From positions 1 to 5,829 of the forward strand of contig JAFSOM010000462.1 in the NCBI GenBank assembly GCA_017447005.1: DNA of 5,829 nucleotides, in the 5' to 3' direction. The notes under the pieces were generated by a model. The model worked only from the letters and a program-made list of their open reading frames with translations, was not told where the DNA came from and searched no databases. Positions 1 to 5,652 of this stretch are shown here, piece by piece. The stretch's first letter is position 1. Each line of letters begins with the position of its first letter. The DNA comes from Oscillibacter sp. GTDB lineage: Bacteria > Bacillota > Clostridia > Oscillospirales > Oscillospiraceae. The position numbers and the translations under genes were made by a program.

Positions 1-31
1 GAAAAAATTTGGGGAAATTTGAAAAAAGGTC

Positions 32-60
32 TTGCAAACGGGAAAAGATTCCGCTATAAT
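32..60 (+). promoter_or_regulatory. Sigma-A-type promoter of the noncoding RNA
   Basis: The -35 box TTGCAA (32-37) and the perfect -10 box TATAAT (55-60) are separated by exactly 17 bases. Upstream, A-tracts at 2-7, 15-17 and 22-27, with AAATTT occurring twice, look like an UP element. The predicted start, about 7 bases after the -10, is A67, which is also the first base of an 11-bp perfect hairpin. This agreement supports both the promoter and the RNA. Confidence 0.85.
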
Positions 61-66
61 AGAGGC

Positions 67-330
67 ATAGCGTCCGGGACGGTCTTTCGGAACGCCGGAC
101 GCTATTGAAACAAAATAAGCGGTGGGCCGCGCAGTGTTACCAGCGCCGCGCAACCCTATGATGAGTAGACCTATTACTCAACACAACAGACGATTTACGT
201 CTATACCGTGGGCGTAGTATACCCGTTTTTCCAGATTTTTACAAGGGAAAATGGGTGTGGAATCGTTGTGTACAGGCTTGCATTTTATCAAGCGGTGTTG
301 AGTTCACGCTCGGCGCCGCTTGTTTTGTTT
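67..330 (+). ncRNA. Candidate structured noncoding RNA, about 264 nt, family not identified
   Basis: No convincing protein is encoded between the promoter and the terminator. The RNA folds by hand as follows. P1 is a perfect 11-bp hairpin, 67-77 with 95-105. A closing helix P2 pairs 112-120 with 276-286, with a 2-base bulge at 280-281. Inside it lie hairpin P3 (121-155, GC-rich with mismatches, core GCGC 129-132 with 143-146), hairpin P4 (162-167 with 175-180, perfect), and helix P5 (181-187 with 265-271, 7 bp perfect). P5 encloses hairpin P6 (188-192 with 198-202) and hairpin P7 (218-225 with 252-259 and 227-232 with 246-251). A 14-bp terminator hairpin follows. Bases 203-217 stay unpaired, but 205-209 (ACCGT) complement 79-83 in the P1 loop, a possible pseudoknot. 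The helices and signals are seen; that it is a functional RNA is inferred. The length and compact architecture would suit a raiA-like clostridial RNA, but I cannot confirm this. It is not 6S, tmRNA, RNase P or SRP RNA by their signature sequences. A long riboregulatory leader of the downstream secreted-protein gene is the main alternative. Confidence 0.7.
289..330 (+). terminator. Intrinsic terminator of the noncoding RNA
   Basis: CAAGCGG (289-295) pairs perfectly with CCGCTTG (316-322). The helix continues inward through 296-302 with 309-315, using some G-U pairs, to a total of 14 bp. It closes on a six-base loop (303-308) and is followed directly by TTTTGTTT (323-330). This is a classical Rho-independent terminator. 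No clear promoter lies between it and the secreted-protein gene, so some read-through into that gene is possible. Confidence 0.8.
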
Positions 331-449
331 CGGCGGGACTTCCCTTGAAGGGTGCGAGCCCCTTACAGCGGGAAGAACTGTTGAGCAGTCGGAGGAAACA
401 GGCATTGGACGTAACTACAGGATTTTGGCAAGAAAGGAGGAAATTCACG
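331..449 (+). other. Structured leader upstream of the secreted-protein gene
   Basis: This gene-free stretch has its own nested fold. CTTCCC (339-344) pairs with GGGAAG (370-375). Inside, 348-353 pairs with 358-364 around the GNRA tetraloop GCGA (354-357), with one bulged C at 362. A small hairpin follows, ACTG 377-380 with CAGT 386-389. Two ribosome-site-like sequences are present, GGAGGAAA (391-398) and AGGAGG (435-440). I see no credible -35/-10 pair here. It could be the 5' leader of a read-through transcript, a regulatory RNA element, or an extension of the upstream RNA. I could not assign it to any riboswitch class. Confidence 0.45.
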
Positions 450-845
450 ATGGTTAAGACGATGAAACGCGGCTTGTCCCTGATGTTCGTTCTTTCGCTT
501 TTAGTGTCTATGCTGGTGATTCCGGCGAAAGCGACGAATACAACCAAGAGCGTCACGATTCCCAGCTATGGTAACAGCATCAAGTACGCCACGATTTACA
601 CTGACAAGAGCTTTCTTGGACTGAAAAAGACGACGGTCACGGTCACAAACACTAGCAGAAGCCGTACTATTGCCCTGTATCAGAATATCGGTCGTATCGG
701 TTATGCGTATGCGGGCGACCTTGGTCCGGGACGGTCTAAGTCTTTTTCCGCAAAGGCAAACAGAGCGGTCTACAGTTTTATGGTGCAACGTAGTTGGGGT
801 AGCGGTAGCGCCACTGTGCAGTTCAGAATTACGAACGGCTACTAA
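450..845 (+). CDS. Small secreted cationic protein, function unknown
   Basis: This encodes 131 residues from ATG 450, preceded by an excellent AGGAGG (435-440) 9 bases upstream. The N-terminus has a basic start (K3, K6, R7), a hydrophobic core over about residues 9-24, and an AKA site at 26-28, so a Sec signal peptide cleaved after about residue 28 is predicted. The mature part, about 103 residues, is rich in Thr, Ser, Tyr and Gly. It has no Cys and no Glu, with about 14 Lys+Arg against 2 Asp, so it is strongly basic. Alternating short hydrophobic stretches (such as TTVTVTNTS, ATVQFRIT) suggest a small beta-sandwich. I do not recognise the family; a secreted peptide, adhesin-like or cell-wall-binding role are guesses. 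The frame is open further upstream: TTG 405, with GGAGGAAA at 391-398, is an alternative start, but it gives an awkward extended N-region. The gene is monocistronic, with a structured leader upstream and a strong terminator downstream. Its codon use looks less GC-biased than that of glycerate kinase. Confidence 0.8.
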   Translation: MVKTMKRGLSLMFVLSLLVSMLVIPAKATNTTKSVTIPSYGNSIKYATIYTDKSFLGLKKTTVTVTNTSRSRTIALYQNIGRIGYAYAGDLGPGRSKSFSAKANRAVYSFMVQRSWGSGSATVQFRITNGY

Positions 846-877
846 GGCGCGTTGAATTATCCCCGGCTAAACACAGC

Positions 878-914
878 AAAGCGCGGTCTCCTGAAAACGG
901 GGGCCGCGCTTTTT
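878..914 (+). terminator. Strong intrinsic terminator of the secreted-protein gene
   Basis: AAAGCGCGG (878-886) pairs perfectly with CCGCGCTTT (904-912). The stem continues through 887-891 with 899-903, including two G-U pairs, to 14 bp with a 7-base loop (892-898). A run of five T (910-914) ends the element. Confidence 0.9.
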
Positions 915-965
915 CGTTTGGACGCCTAGCGGAGAAGTTTTACGCATACGGGCGCGCATATCCGC

Positions 966-994
966 TTGCGAAACGCCGCCGCCTGTGATATATT
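966..994 (+). promoter_or_regulatory. Likely promoter of the glycerate kinase gene
   Basis: TTGCGA (966-971) and TATATT (989-994) have a 17-base spacer. TG at 986-987, one base before the -10, makes an extended -10 element. Transcription would start near 1001, giving a leader of about 54 bases. It lies just after the preceding terminator, consistent with a separate transcription unit. Confidence 0.6.
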
Positions 995-1054
995 CCATGA
1001 AAACGCCGCGAACGGGTTCACATCCGGCGCAAAGAACTGTGAGGAGGCGCTTTT

Positions 1055-2224
1055 ATGAAACTTTTATTCGCCTCGGATTCCTTCAAGGGAAGTCTGAGCA
1101 GTGAAAAGACGGCGGAACTGCTGTCGAAAGCGGCCCGCGAGATTTTCGGCGACTGCGAAACGGCGTCGGTTCTTGTGTCCGACGGCGGAGAGGGCGCCGT
1201 TGACGCGGTCATCTCGGCGGAACGCGGCGAAACGGTCACGGTACGCGTACACGGCCCCCTGTCCGGCAGTACGGTTGAGGCGGGTTACGGCGTTTTACCG
1301 GGCGGGCGGGCCGTTATCGAAATGGCGGCGGCGTCCGGACTGCCCCTCGTCCCCGACGCCCAAAGAAACCCGCTCAATACCACCACTTACGGCACGGGTC
1401 AACTGATTCTGGACGCGCTGGAACGCGGTTTCCGTGACATTTCCATCGCTATCGGCGGTTCGGCGACGAACGACGGCGGTATGGGCTGCGTCCGCGCCTT
1501 GGGCGTGAAGTTTCTGGACGCCGACGGCGCCGAATTGGACGGCTATGGACGCGACCTCATCCGCGTGGCGCATATTGACGCGTCGGGCCTTGACCCGCGT
1601 CTGAAAGAATCCGTTGTTACCGTCATGTGCGACGTGACAAATCCGCTCTGCGGCGAACATGGCGCGACGTATACGTTTGGAGCGCAGAAGGGCGCCACGC
1701 CCGATATTCAAAAGGAACTGGAAGCCGGAATGTGCAATTACCGCGACGTTATCAAGCGGGAGTTCGGCGTTGACTGCGACGCGATAGCGGGCGCGGGGGC
1801 CGCCGGAGGACTTGGCGCCGCGCTGAATGTGTTCCTGAACGGCAAAATGCGTTCCGGCATTGAGACCGTTCTGGAACTGATTCACTTTGACGACCGTCTG
1901 AACGGCGTGGATTTTGTCGTCACGGGAGAGGGCCGTACCGACTGGCAGAGCTGTTTCGGGAAGGTTATGCAGGGCGTGGGCGTACACGCGAAGGCGAAAG
2001 GGATTCCCGTTGTCGGGCTGTCGGGTTCGCTGGGACGCAACGCGCTGGACATTACCGCTCACGGCGTGGAATCGCTCATGACGACGGTCAACGCGCCCAT
2101 GCCGTTACAGGAGGCGTTAGACAACGCCGAAGCCCTGTATTATGAGGGCGCGTTACGGATGTTCCGCTTTATCCGCGTGGGCATGTCCGTCGCGGCGAAG
2201 CAGGCGCGACAAAGGCGCGTCTAA
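1055..2224 (+). CDS. Glycerate kinase (GlxK/GarK family)
   Basis: The 389-residue cytoplasmic enzyme is predicted to transfer phosphate from ATP to D-glycerate. Family members usually make 2-phosphoglycerate, which enters lower glycolysis through enolase; the sequence alone does not settle 2- against 3-phosphorylation. Family motifs are spread along the whole protein: SDSFKGSLS at 7-15, SDGGEGAVDA at 42-51, GGSATNDGGMG at 134-144, the TNPLCG block at 195-200, FGAQKGA at 208-214, GAGAAGGLGAAL at 246-257, and VTGEGRTDWQS...GK at 289-303, followed by PVVGLSGS at 318-325. The length is slightly above the usual 370-385 because of a basic C-terminal tail (about 378-389). The start is fixed by GAGGAGG (1041-1047) 7 bases before the ATG, and the family's N-terminal motif begins within a few residues. 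No operon partner is visible: a terminator lies upstream, and a large hairpin and a new promoter follow. No glyoxylate or glycerate pathway neighbours are in the window. Confidence 0.96.
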   Translation: MKLLFASDSFKGSLSSEKTAELLSKAAREIFGDCETASVLVSDGGEGAVDAVISAERGETVTVRVHGPLSGSTVEAGYGVLPGGRAVIEMAAASGLPLVPDAQRNPLNTTTYGTGQLILDALERGFRDISIAIGGSATNDGGMGCVRALGVKFLDADGAELDGYGRDLIRVAHIDASGLDPRLKESVVTVMCDVTNPLCGEHGATYTFGAQKGATPDIQKELEAGMCNYRDVIKREFGVDCDAIAGAGAAGGLGAALNVFLNGKMRSGIETVLELIHFDDRLNGVDFVVTGEGRTDWQSCFGKVMQGVGVHAKAKGIPVVGLSGSLGRNALDITAHGVESLMTTVNAPMPLQEALDNAEALYYEGALRMFRFIRVGMSVAAKQARQRRV

Positions 2225-2231
2225 CTTACCA

Positions 2232-2278
2232 TACGCCGGAAGCGCGGGGAACGGTTTCCTCGGCGCACTCCCGGCGTG
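2232..2278 (+). terminator. Large hairpin after glycerate kinase, possible weak terminator
   Basis: ACGCCGG (2233-2239) pairs with CCGGCGT (2271-2277), extended by T2232-G2278. GCGC (2242-2245) pairs with GCGC (2263-2266), and GGGGAA (2246-2251) with TTTCCT (2255-2260) around loop CGG. The stem is long and GC-rich and starts 7 bases after the stop codon, but no T-tract follows. It may be a mRNA 3' end stabiliser or a poor terminator. Confidence 0.45.
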
Positions 2279-2291
2279 ATTGTCGTCCACG

Positions 2292-2307
2292 TGTGAAAAA
2301 TTCCACA
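2292..2307. promoter_or_regulatory. CRP/FNR-like palindrome, possible operator
   Basis: TGTGA at 2292-2296, six A/T bases, then CCACA at 2303-2307 gives an interrupted palindrome one base away from TGTGA-N6-TCACA. It is centred about 86 bases upstream of the predicted start of the nucleotidase transcript. A CRP/FNR-family or other dimeric regulator could bind here. This is inference from a single site; no regulator gene is in the window. Confidence 0.3.
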
Positions 2308-2350
2308 AGGCGGGCGGGGATAGAAAAACCAAATTTTTTCAAAAAATCGG

Positions 2351-2379
2351 TGGACAATCAGAACAAAATGTGTTATAAT
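2351..2379 (+). promoter_or_regulatory. Promoter of the 5'-nucleotidase gene
   Basis: TGGACA (2351-2356) and the perfect TATAAT (2374-2379) are 17 bases apart. TG at 2371-2372 adds an extended -10. A 7-bp-arm A/T palindrome (2333-2347, ATTTTTT-C-AAAAAAT) lies directly upstream and could act as an UP element. The start is predicted near 2386, giving a leader of about 106 bases. Confidence 0.85.
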
Positions 2380-2477
2380 CGTTTCGCTCTATGCGGAAAG
2401 CGGAGAAGCCGCAAGCCGCAAGAGCGTAAAACATTCGGGACGGCGTTTGCCTTCTTCCGGACGGAATCATCATCGCA

Positions 2478-2483
2478 GAGGAG
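2478..2483 (+). promoter_or_regulatory. Ribosome binding site that fixes the TTG start
   Basis: GAGGAG lies 8 bases before TTG 2492. The in-frame GTG at 2483 overlaps the site and cannot be the start. An upstream in-frame TTG (2447) has no site and would put charged residues before the signal peptide. Confidence 0.75.
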
Positions 2484-2491
2484 TGATTGCA

Positions 2492-4585
2492 TTGAAAAAG
2501 GAAACGCGAAAAATTTTCGCGGCGTTTCTGGCTGTCGTCCTAACGCTTTCGCTGTGTCCTTGGGCGCTGGCGGACTACAAGGCGGAAATGGGAACGGCCC
2601 CGGAGGGAGATTACGCCGGAAAGACGGTCATTCTCCATTCCAACGACGTGCACGGGGAAATTATGGGCTACGCGTACATCGCGGCTATGAAAACGGCCTT
2701 TCAGGAGAAGGGCGCGGATGTGATTCTCGCCGACGCGGGCGACTTCAGTCAGGGCGACCCTAACGTCAGTCTGACCAAGGGCGCCGACGCCATTGACATG
2801 ATGAACGCGGCGGGCTATGACGTAGCGACGCTGGGCAACCATGAGTTTGACTTCGGTTATGAGCAACTCCGGGAAAATCTGGCAAAGGCGAATTTTCCCG
2901 TCATCTGCGCGGACGTGTTCGAGGGCGAAAACACAATTTTGCCGCCTACGTGGACATATGAGAAAGACGGCTTGAAAATCGGCTTTGTCGGCATGGAAAC
3001 GCCCGAAACTCAGACGAAAGTCAATCCGGGACTGATTCAGGGTATTCGCTTCGTCTCTAACATCAACTCCGGAAACGCGCTCTACACATGCGCGCAGGAA
3101 CAGATTGACGCCTTGCGCAACGACGGCGCGGATATTGTCATCGGGCTGACGCATTTGGGCGTGGACGCCGAATCGGCCCCCGACGGACACCGCAGCGTGG
3201 ACTTGTATCATAACACGACGGGCTTTGACATCCTTCTCGACGGGCATTCCCACACGGTCATGACGGAAGGCGAACAGGGCGAGCCTGTACAGTCCACGGG
3301 AACGAAATTCGCCAACATCGGCGTGGTCGTCATTGACAACGCAAGTAAAAAGATTGAGTCTCATTACTTGATTCCGACGAAAGTCACGGAAACGGTAGAG
3401 GAAAACGGCGAGGAAGTCGAGAAAGTTATCTCCGAACTGCCGAAAGATGAGGCTGTCGCGGCGAAGGCGCAGGAAATTATTGACCGCGTGAACGCCGAAT
3501 ACGGACAGGTATTCGCCAAGAGCGAAATTCTTCTCAACGGCGAACGCGCCCCCGGCAACCGCACGGAGGAAACGAACCTTGGCGACCTGATTACGGACGC
3601 CATGGTGTGGAAAGTGCTTGAAGTCAACCGCAAGGACGGCAAGCCCGCCGTTTTGACCATGGGCGACGTGAGCGTAGACGAAAACCATATTGTCGGCATT
3701 ACGAACGGCGGCGGAATCCGGGCGAGCATTCAGCCGGGAGACATCACCCGCAAGGATTTGAATACCGTCCTTCCGTTCGGCAATACGATTGCCGTCGTAT
3801 TCGTGACGGGCGCGGAACTGCTGGAAGCGCTGGAGGCGTCCACCTACGCCACGCCGGAGGCCCTCGGCGGCTATCCGCAGACGTTCGGCATAGAGTTCAC
3901 GCTGGACACGACCAAGCCTTATGACCAAGGCGACGCCTACCCGGAATCGACCTATTACAAGCCCGCGAGCATTCAGCGCGTCACGATTTCAAGAATTAAT
4001 GTCGAGCCTTTTGAGCCGTTCGACCTGAACGCGACTTACGCCGTTGTGACGAATGATTTCTGCGCGGCGGGCGGCGATACCTATTACGCCTTTAAGAACG
4101 CGAGCGCGCAGTTTGACACCGGAATCGTCATGGACGAAGCGCTCATGGAATACGTCGAGACGAATTTGGCGGGCGTCATCAGCGAGGAAGCCTACGGAGA
4201 GCCGCGAGGCGACCAGACAATCATTCTCCCCGCTGACGACGGCGAAAGCGAGCAGGGCGAACAAGGCGGTGAGAGCGGGCAAGGCGGTCAAAGCGGCGAG
4301 AGCGGTCAGGCCAAGAAAGGCTGTTACGTGGCGACTTCCGTCTATGGCTCCTATGACTGTCCGCAAGTTTGGACACTGCGCCGTTTCCGCGATGAAGTTC
4401 TGGGCCAAACGTGGTACGGGCGGCTGTTTATCCGCGCTTATTACGCCGTCAGCCCCACGGCGGTGAAGCTCTTCGGCGACTGCGAATGGTTCCGCGAGTT
4501 CTTCCGCGATAAGCTGGATACGCTGGTTTCCAATCTTCAGGAAGACGGCTTTGAGTCCTCTCCCTATCAGGATACGGACTGGTAA
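2492..4585 (+). CDS. Secreted 5'-nucleotidase/metallophosphoesterase with C-terminal CFI-box domain
   Basis: The 697-residue exported enzyme probably hydrolyses nucleotides, or related phosphate or cyclic nucleotide esters, outside the membrane. A basic start and hydrophobic core (about 2-24) end at ALA 25-27, a signal peptidase I site. Residues about 44-290 form the calcineurin-like metal domain. Its likely ligands are D52 and H54 (NDVHG), D84 (AGDFSQGD), N116 and H117 (GNHEFDFG), H221 (THLG), and H252 and H254 (DGHSHT). Residues about 340-570 are the 5'-nucleotidase C-terminal substrate domain, with NLGDLITDAM at 362-371, NGGGIRA at 405-411, LPFGN at 427-431 and NDFCAAGGDTYYAF at 521-534. 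A Gly/Ser/Glu/Gln linker (584-607) leads to a 90-residue tail (608-697) that starts with GCYVAT...YGSYD and contains VWTLRRFRDE, WYGRLF and SPTAVKLFG. This matches the CFI-box C-terminal domain of bacterial exported and other proteins, whose role is not established. No LPXTG motif or SLH repeat is present, so the tail may be an anchor or maturation signal; this is inference. The gene has its own promoter and stands alone. Confidence 0.95.
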   Translation: MKKETRKIFAAFLAVVLTLSLCPWALADYKAEMGTAPEGDYAGKTVILHSNDVHGEIMGYAYIAAMKTAFQEKGADVILADAGDFSQGDPNVSLTKGADAIDMMNAAGYDVATLGNHEFDFGYEQLRENLAKANFPVICADVFEGENTILPPTWTYEKDGLKIGFVGMETPETQTKVNPGLIQGIRFVSNINSGNALYTCAQEQIDALRNDGADIVIGLTHLGVDAESAPDGHRSVDLYHNTTGFDILLDGHSHTVMTEGEQGEPVQSTGTKFANIGVVVIDNASKKIESHYLIPTKVTETVEENGEEVEKVISELPKDEAVAAKAQEIIDRVNAEYGQVFAKSEILLNGERAPGNRTEETNLGDLITDAMVWKVLEVNRKDGKPAVLTMGDVSVDENHIVGITNGGGIRASIQPGDITRKDLNTVLPFGNTIAVVFVTGAELLEALEASTYATPEALGGYPQTFGIEFTLDTTKPYDQGDAYPESTYYKPASIQRVTISRINVEPFEPFDLNATYAVVTNDFCAAGGDTYYAFKNASAQFDTGIVMDEALMEYVETNLAGVISEEAYGEPRGDQTIILPADDGESEQGEQGGESGQGGQSGESGQAKKGCYVATSVYGSYDCPQVWTLRRFRDEVLGQTWYGRLFIRAYYAVSPTAVKLFGDCEWFREFFRDKLDTLVSNLQEDGFESSPYQDTDW
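4241..4312 (+). repeat. Degenerate repeat encoding a Gly/Ser/Glu/Gln linker
   Basis: Twenty-four codons, almost all Gly, Ser, Glu or Gln, form imperfect units such as GESGQGGQ and GESGQ. The DNA repeats variants of ggcgagagcggtcag. It joins the catalytic module to the CFI-box domain and is likely an unstructured spacer whose length may vary between strains. Confidence 0.75.
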
Positions 4586-4632
4586 AGCAAGCCGCGGGAA
4601 CAACGTTAAACTAAAACAACGCGAATCATAAG

Positions 4633-4676
4633 AACTCCCGTCTCGGCGGCGGTATGCGTCGCAAAGACGGGAGTTT
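4633..4676 (+). terminator. Terminator hairpin of the nucleotidase gene
   Basis: AACTCCCGTCT (4633-4643) pairs perfectly with AGACGGGAGTT (4665-4675). The inner stem continues as 4646-4651 with 4657-4662, with a 5-base loop. Only TTT (4674-4676) follows, so termination may be incomplete and backed up by the next hairpin. Confidence 0.7.
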
Positions 4677-4701
4677 CCGGCATTCGGCGTCGCGGCGACA
4701 C

Positions 4702-4742
4702 AAATAAAAGCTACCGCTCTTTGTGAACGGTAGCTTTTATTT
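4702..4742. terminator. Bidirectional terminator between convergent units
   Basis: Bases 4702-4716 and 4728-4742 form a 15-bp perfect inverted repeat with an 11-base loop. The outer part is A-rich on the left and T-rich on the right, so it presents a U-tract to transcripts from either direction. It lies about 50 bases past the stop of the minus-strand permease and should end that operon, as well as catch plus-strand read-through. Confidence 0.9.
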
Positions 4743-4791
4743 TGACTTCACGGAAGGAACGCGATAAGGGTCACGCGTTGGGAACGGCTTG

Positions 4792-5652
4792 TCAGCTCTT
4801 CACCGCGCCGGCGGTCACGCCTTCCACAATATAGCGTTGCAGGAACACGTACAGCAACAGGATAGGCAGAATCGCCAGCAGGAGCGCCGCCATAATCAAG
4901 CCAATATCCGTGGAATACGTGCCGTAAAACACTTGCGTCGCAATCGGGATAGTATAAAGCTCCTTGCGTCCCAGAACCAGACTCGGGAGCAGGTAGTCAT
5001 TCCAGAAGGCCATCGCGTCGATAATGGCAACCGTGGCAATCGTGGGTTTGAGCAACGGGAAGACAATCAGCCAATACGTCTGCCAGCGGGAACAGCCGTC
5101 GATGTCCGCGGCCTCCTCCAAGTCAACGGGGACGTTGGTATGAATCGCGCCGTGGAACATGAACGTCGCCATAGCGAGCGAAAAGCCCGTGTGCATGAAA
5201 ATCAGCGTGGCGCGGTGGTTCAGAATGCCCAGCGTGCCGCCGTACAGGGAGACCAGCGGAATCATCAGCACCTGAAACGGAATCACCATGGACGCGACCA
5301 TCAGCGAGAACAACAGCGTGCAGGCCTTCCACTTGTTCCGCACGATGACGAACGCGGTCATAGCGGAAAAGATAATCGTCAGAATCGTGGAACTGATAGT
5401 GATAAGCGCGGAGTTACCGAAGGAGCGCCAGAAGTTCATTTTTTTCATGGCTTCCGGGAAATTTTTCAGCGTGAAACCGTGCGCGCCCAGCAGGGAAAGC
5501 GGGTCGGACGTAATGTCCGCCTTGGTTTTGAACACGTTGATAATCACCATCAGGAACGGGAAGATAAACGCGAAAAACATGATAACCAGAATCGCAAGCA
5601 TGATAGCGTGGGAAATGCGCTTATTGCGCGCCGCCGCTTGATTCTCCGTCAT
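4792..5652 (-). CDS. Carbohydrate ABC transporter permease, CUT1 family (MalG/AraQ-like)
   Basis: This 286-residue inner-membrane protein is the second permease of a sugar importer; with its partner it forms the channel for a substrate passed on by a lipid-anchored binding protein. Membrane segments are visible at about 14-40, 82-104, 110-135, 148-168, 195-216 and 250-272. The cytoplasmic EAA loop, EEAADIDG...FPLLKP at 179-203, is the contact for the ATPase and is intact. The C-terminus QRYIVEGVTAGAVKS (272-286) is the typical end of MalG-type CUT1 permeases. The start is set by GGAGGTG (plus-strand 5661-5667) 8 bases before the ATG. The ATG overlaps the stop of the upstream permease as TAATG, which suggests coupled translation. 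The substrate cannot be told from the permease; no binding protein or ATPase gene is in view. It is the last gene of its operon, followed by the terminator at 4702-4742. Confidence 0.96.
   Translation of the reverse strand: MTENQAAARNKRISHAIMLAILVIMFFAFIFPFLMVIINVFKTKADITSDPLSLLGAHGFTLKNFPEAMKKMNFWRSFGNSALITISSTILTIIFSAMTAFVIVRNKWKACTLLFSLMVASMVIPFQVLMIPLVSLYGGTLGILNHRATLIFMHTGFSLAMATFMFHGAIHTNVPVDLEEAADIDGCSRWQTYWLIVFPLLKPTIATVAIIDAMAFWNDYLLPSLVLGRKELYTIPIATQVFYGTYSTDIGLIMAALLLAILPILLLYVFLQRYIVEGVTAGAVKS

Noticed and set aside
210..230. Short hairpin plus TTTTT as an early terminator
   Set aside because: The stem is only about 5 bp with a bulge. The same bases pair much better in the longer hairpin 218-259, and a far stronger terminator follows at 289-330.
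255..449. Upstream extension of the secreted-protein frame back to GTG 255
   Set aside because: It would run through the terminator hairpin and structured leader, lacks a ribosome site, and would bury the signal peptide at residue 65 onward.
67..449. Known housekeeping RNA or riboswitch (6S, tmRNA, RNase P, SRP RNA, cobalamin, c-di-GMP, T-box)
   Set aside because: None of their signature sequences is present. A few short similarities, such as GGAGGAAACAGGC near 391 to the SRP loop, lack the required surrounding helix.
239..556. Minus-strand open frame over the RNA and leader region
   Set aside because: Its start has no ribosome site, its product matches nothing I know, and it crosses a terminator and the start of a better-supported plus-strand gene.
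1295..2062. Open frame on the minus strand inside glycerate kinase
   Set aside because: It is a shadow of the strongly conserved plus-strand gene, with no start signal or recognisable domain.
2540..3928. Long open frame on the minus strand inside the nucleotidase gene
   Set aside because: It is antisense to a well-supported gene with conserved catalytic motifs, is rich in Arg, Val and Ala as expected from GC-biased codons read backwards, and has no ribosome site or recognisable motif.
4653..4740. CRISPR or mobile-element inverted repeats in the intergenic region
   Set aside because: The repeats are two single hairpins with terminator geometry at the ends of convergent genes; there are no repeated spacers, transposase or target duplications.
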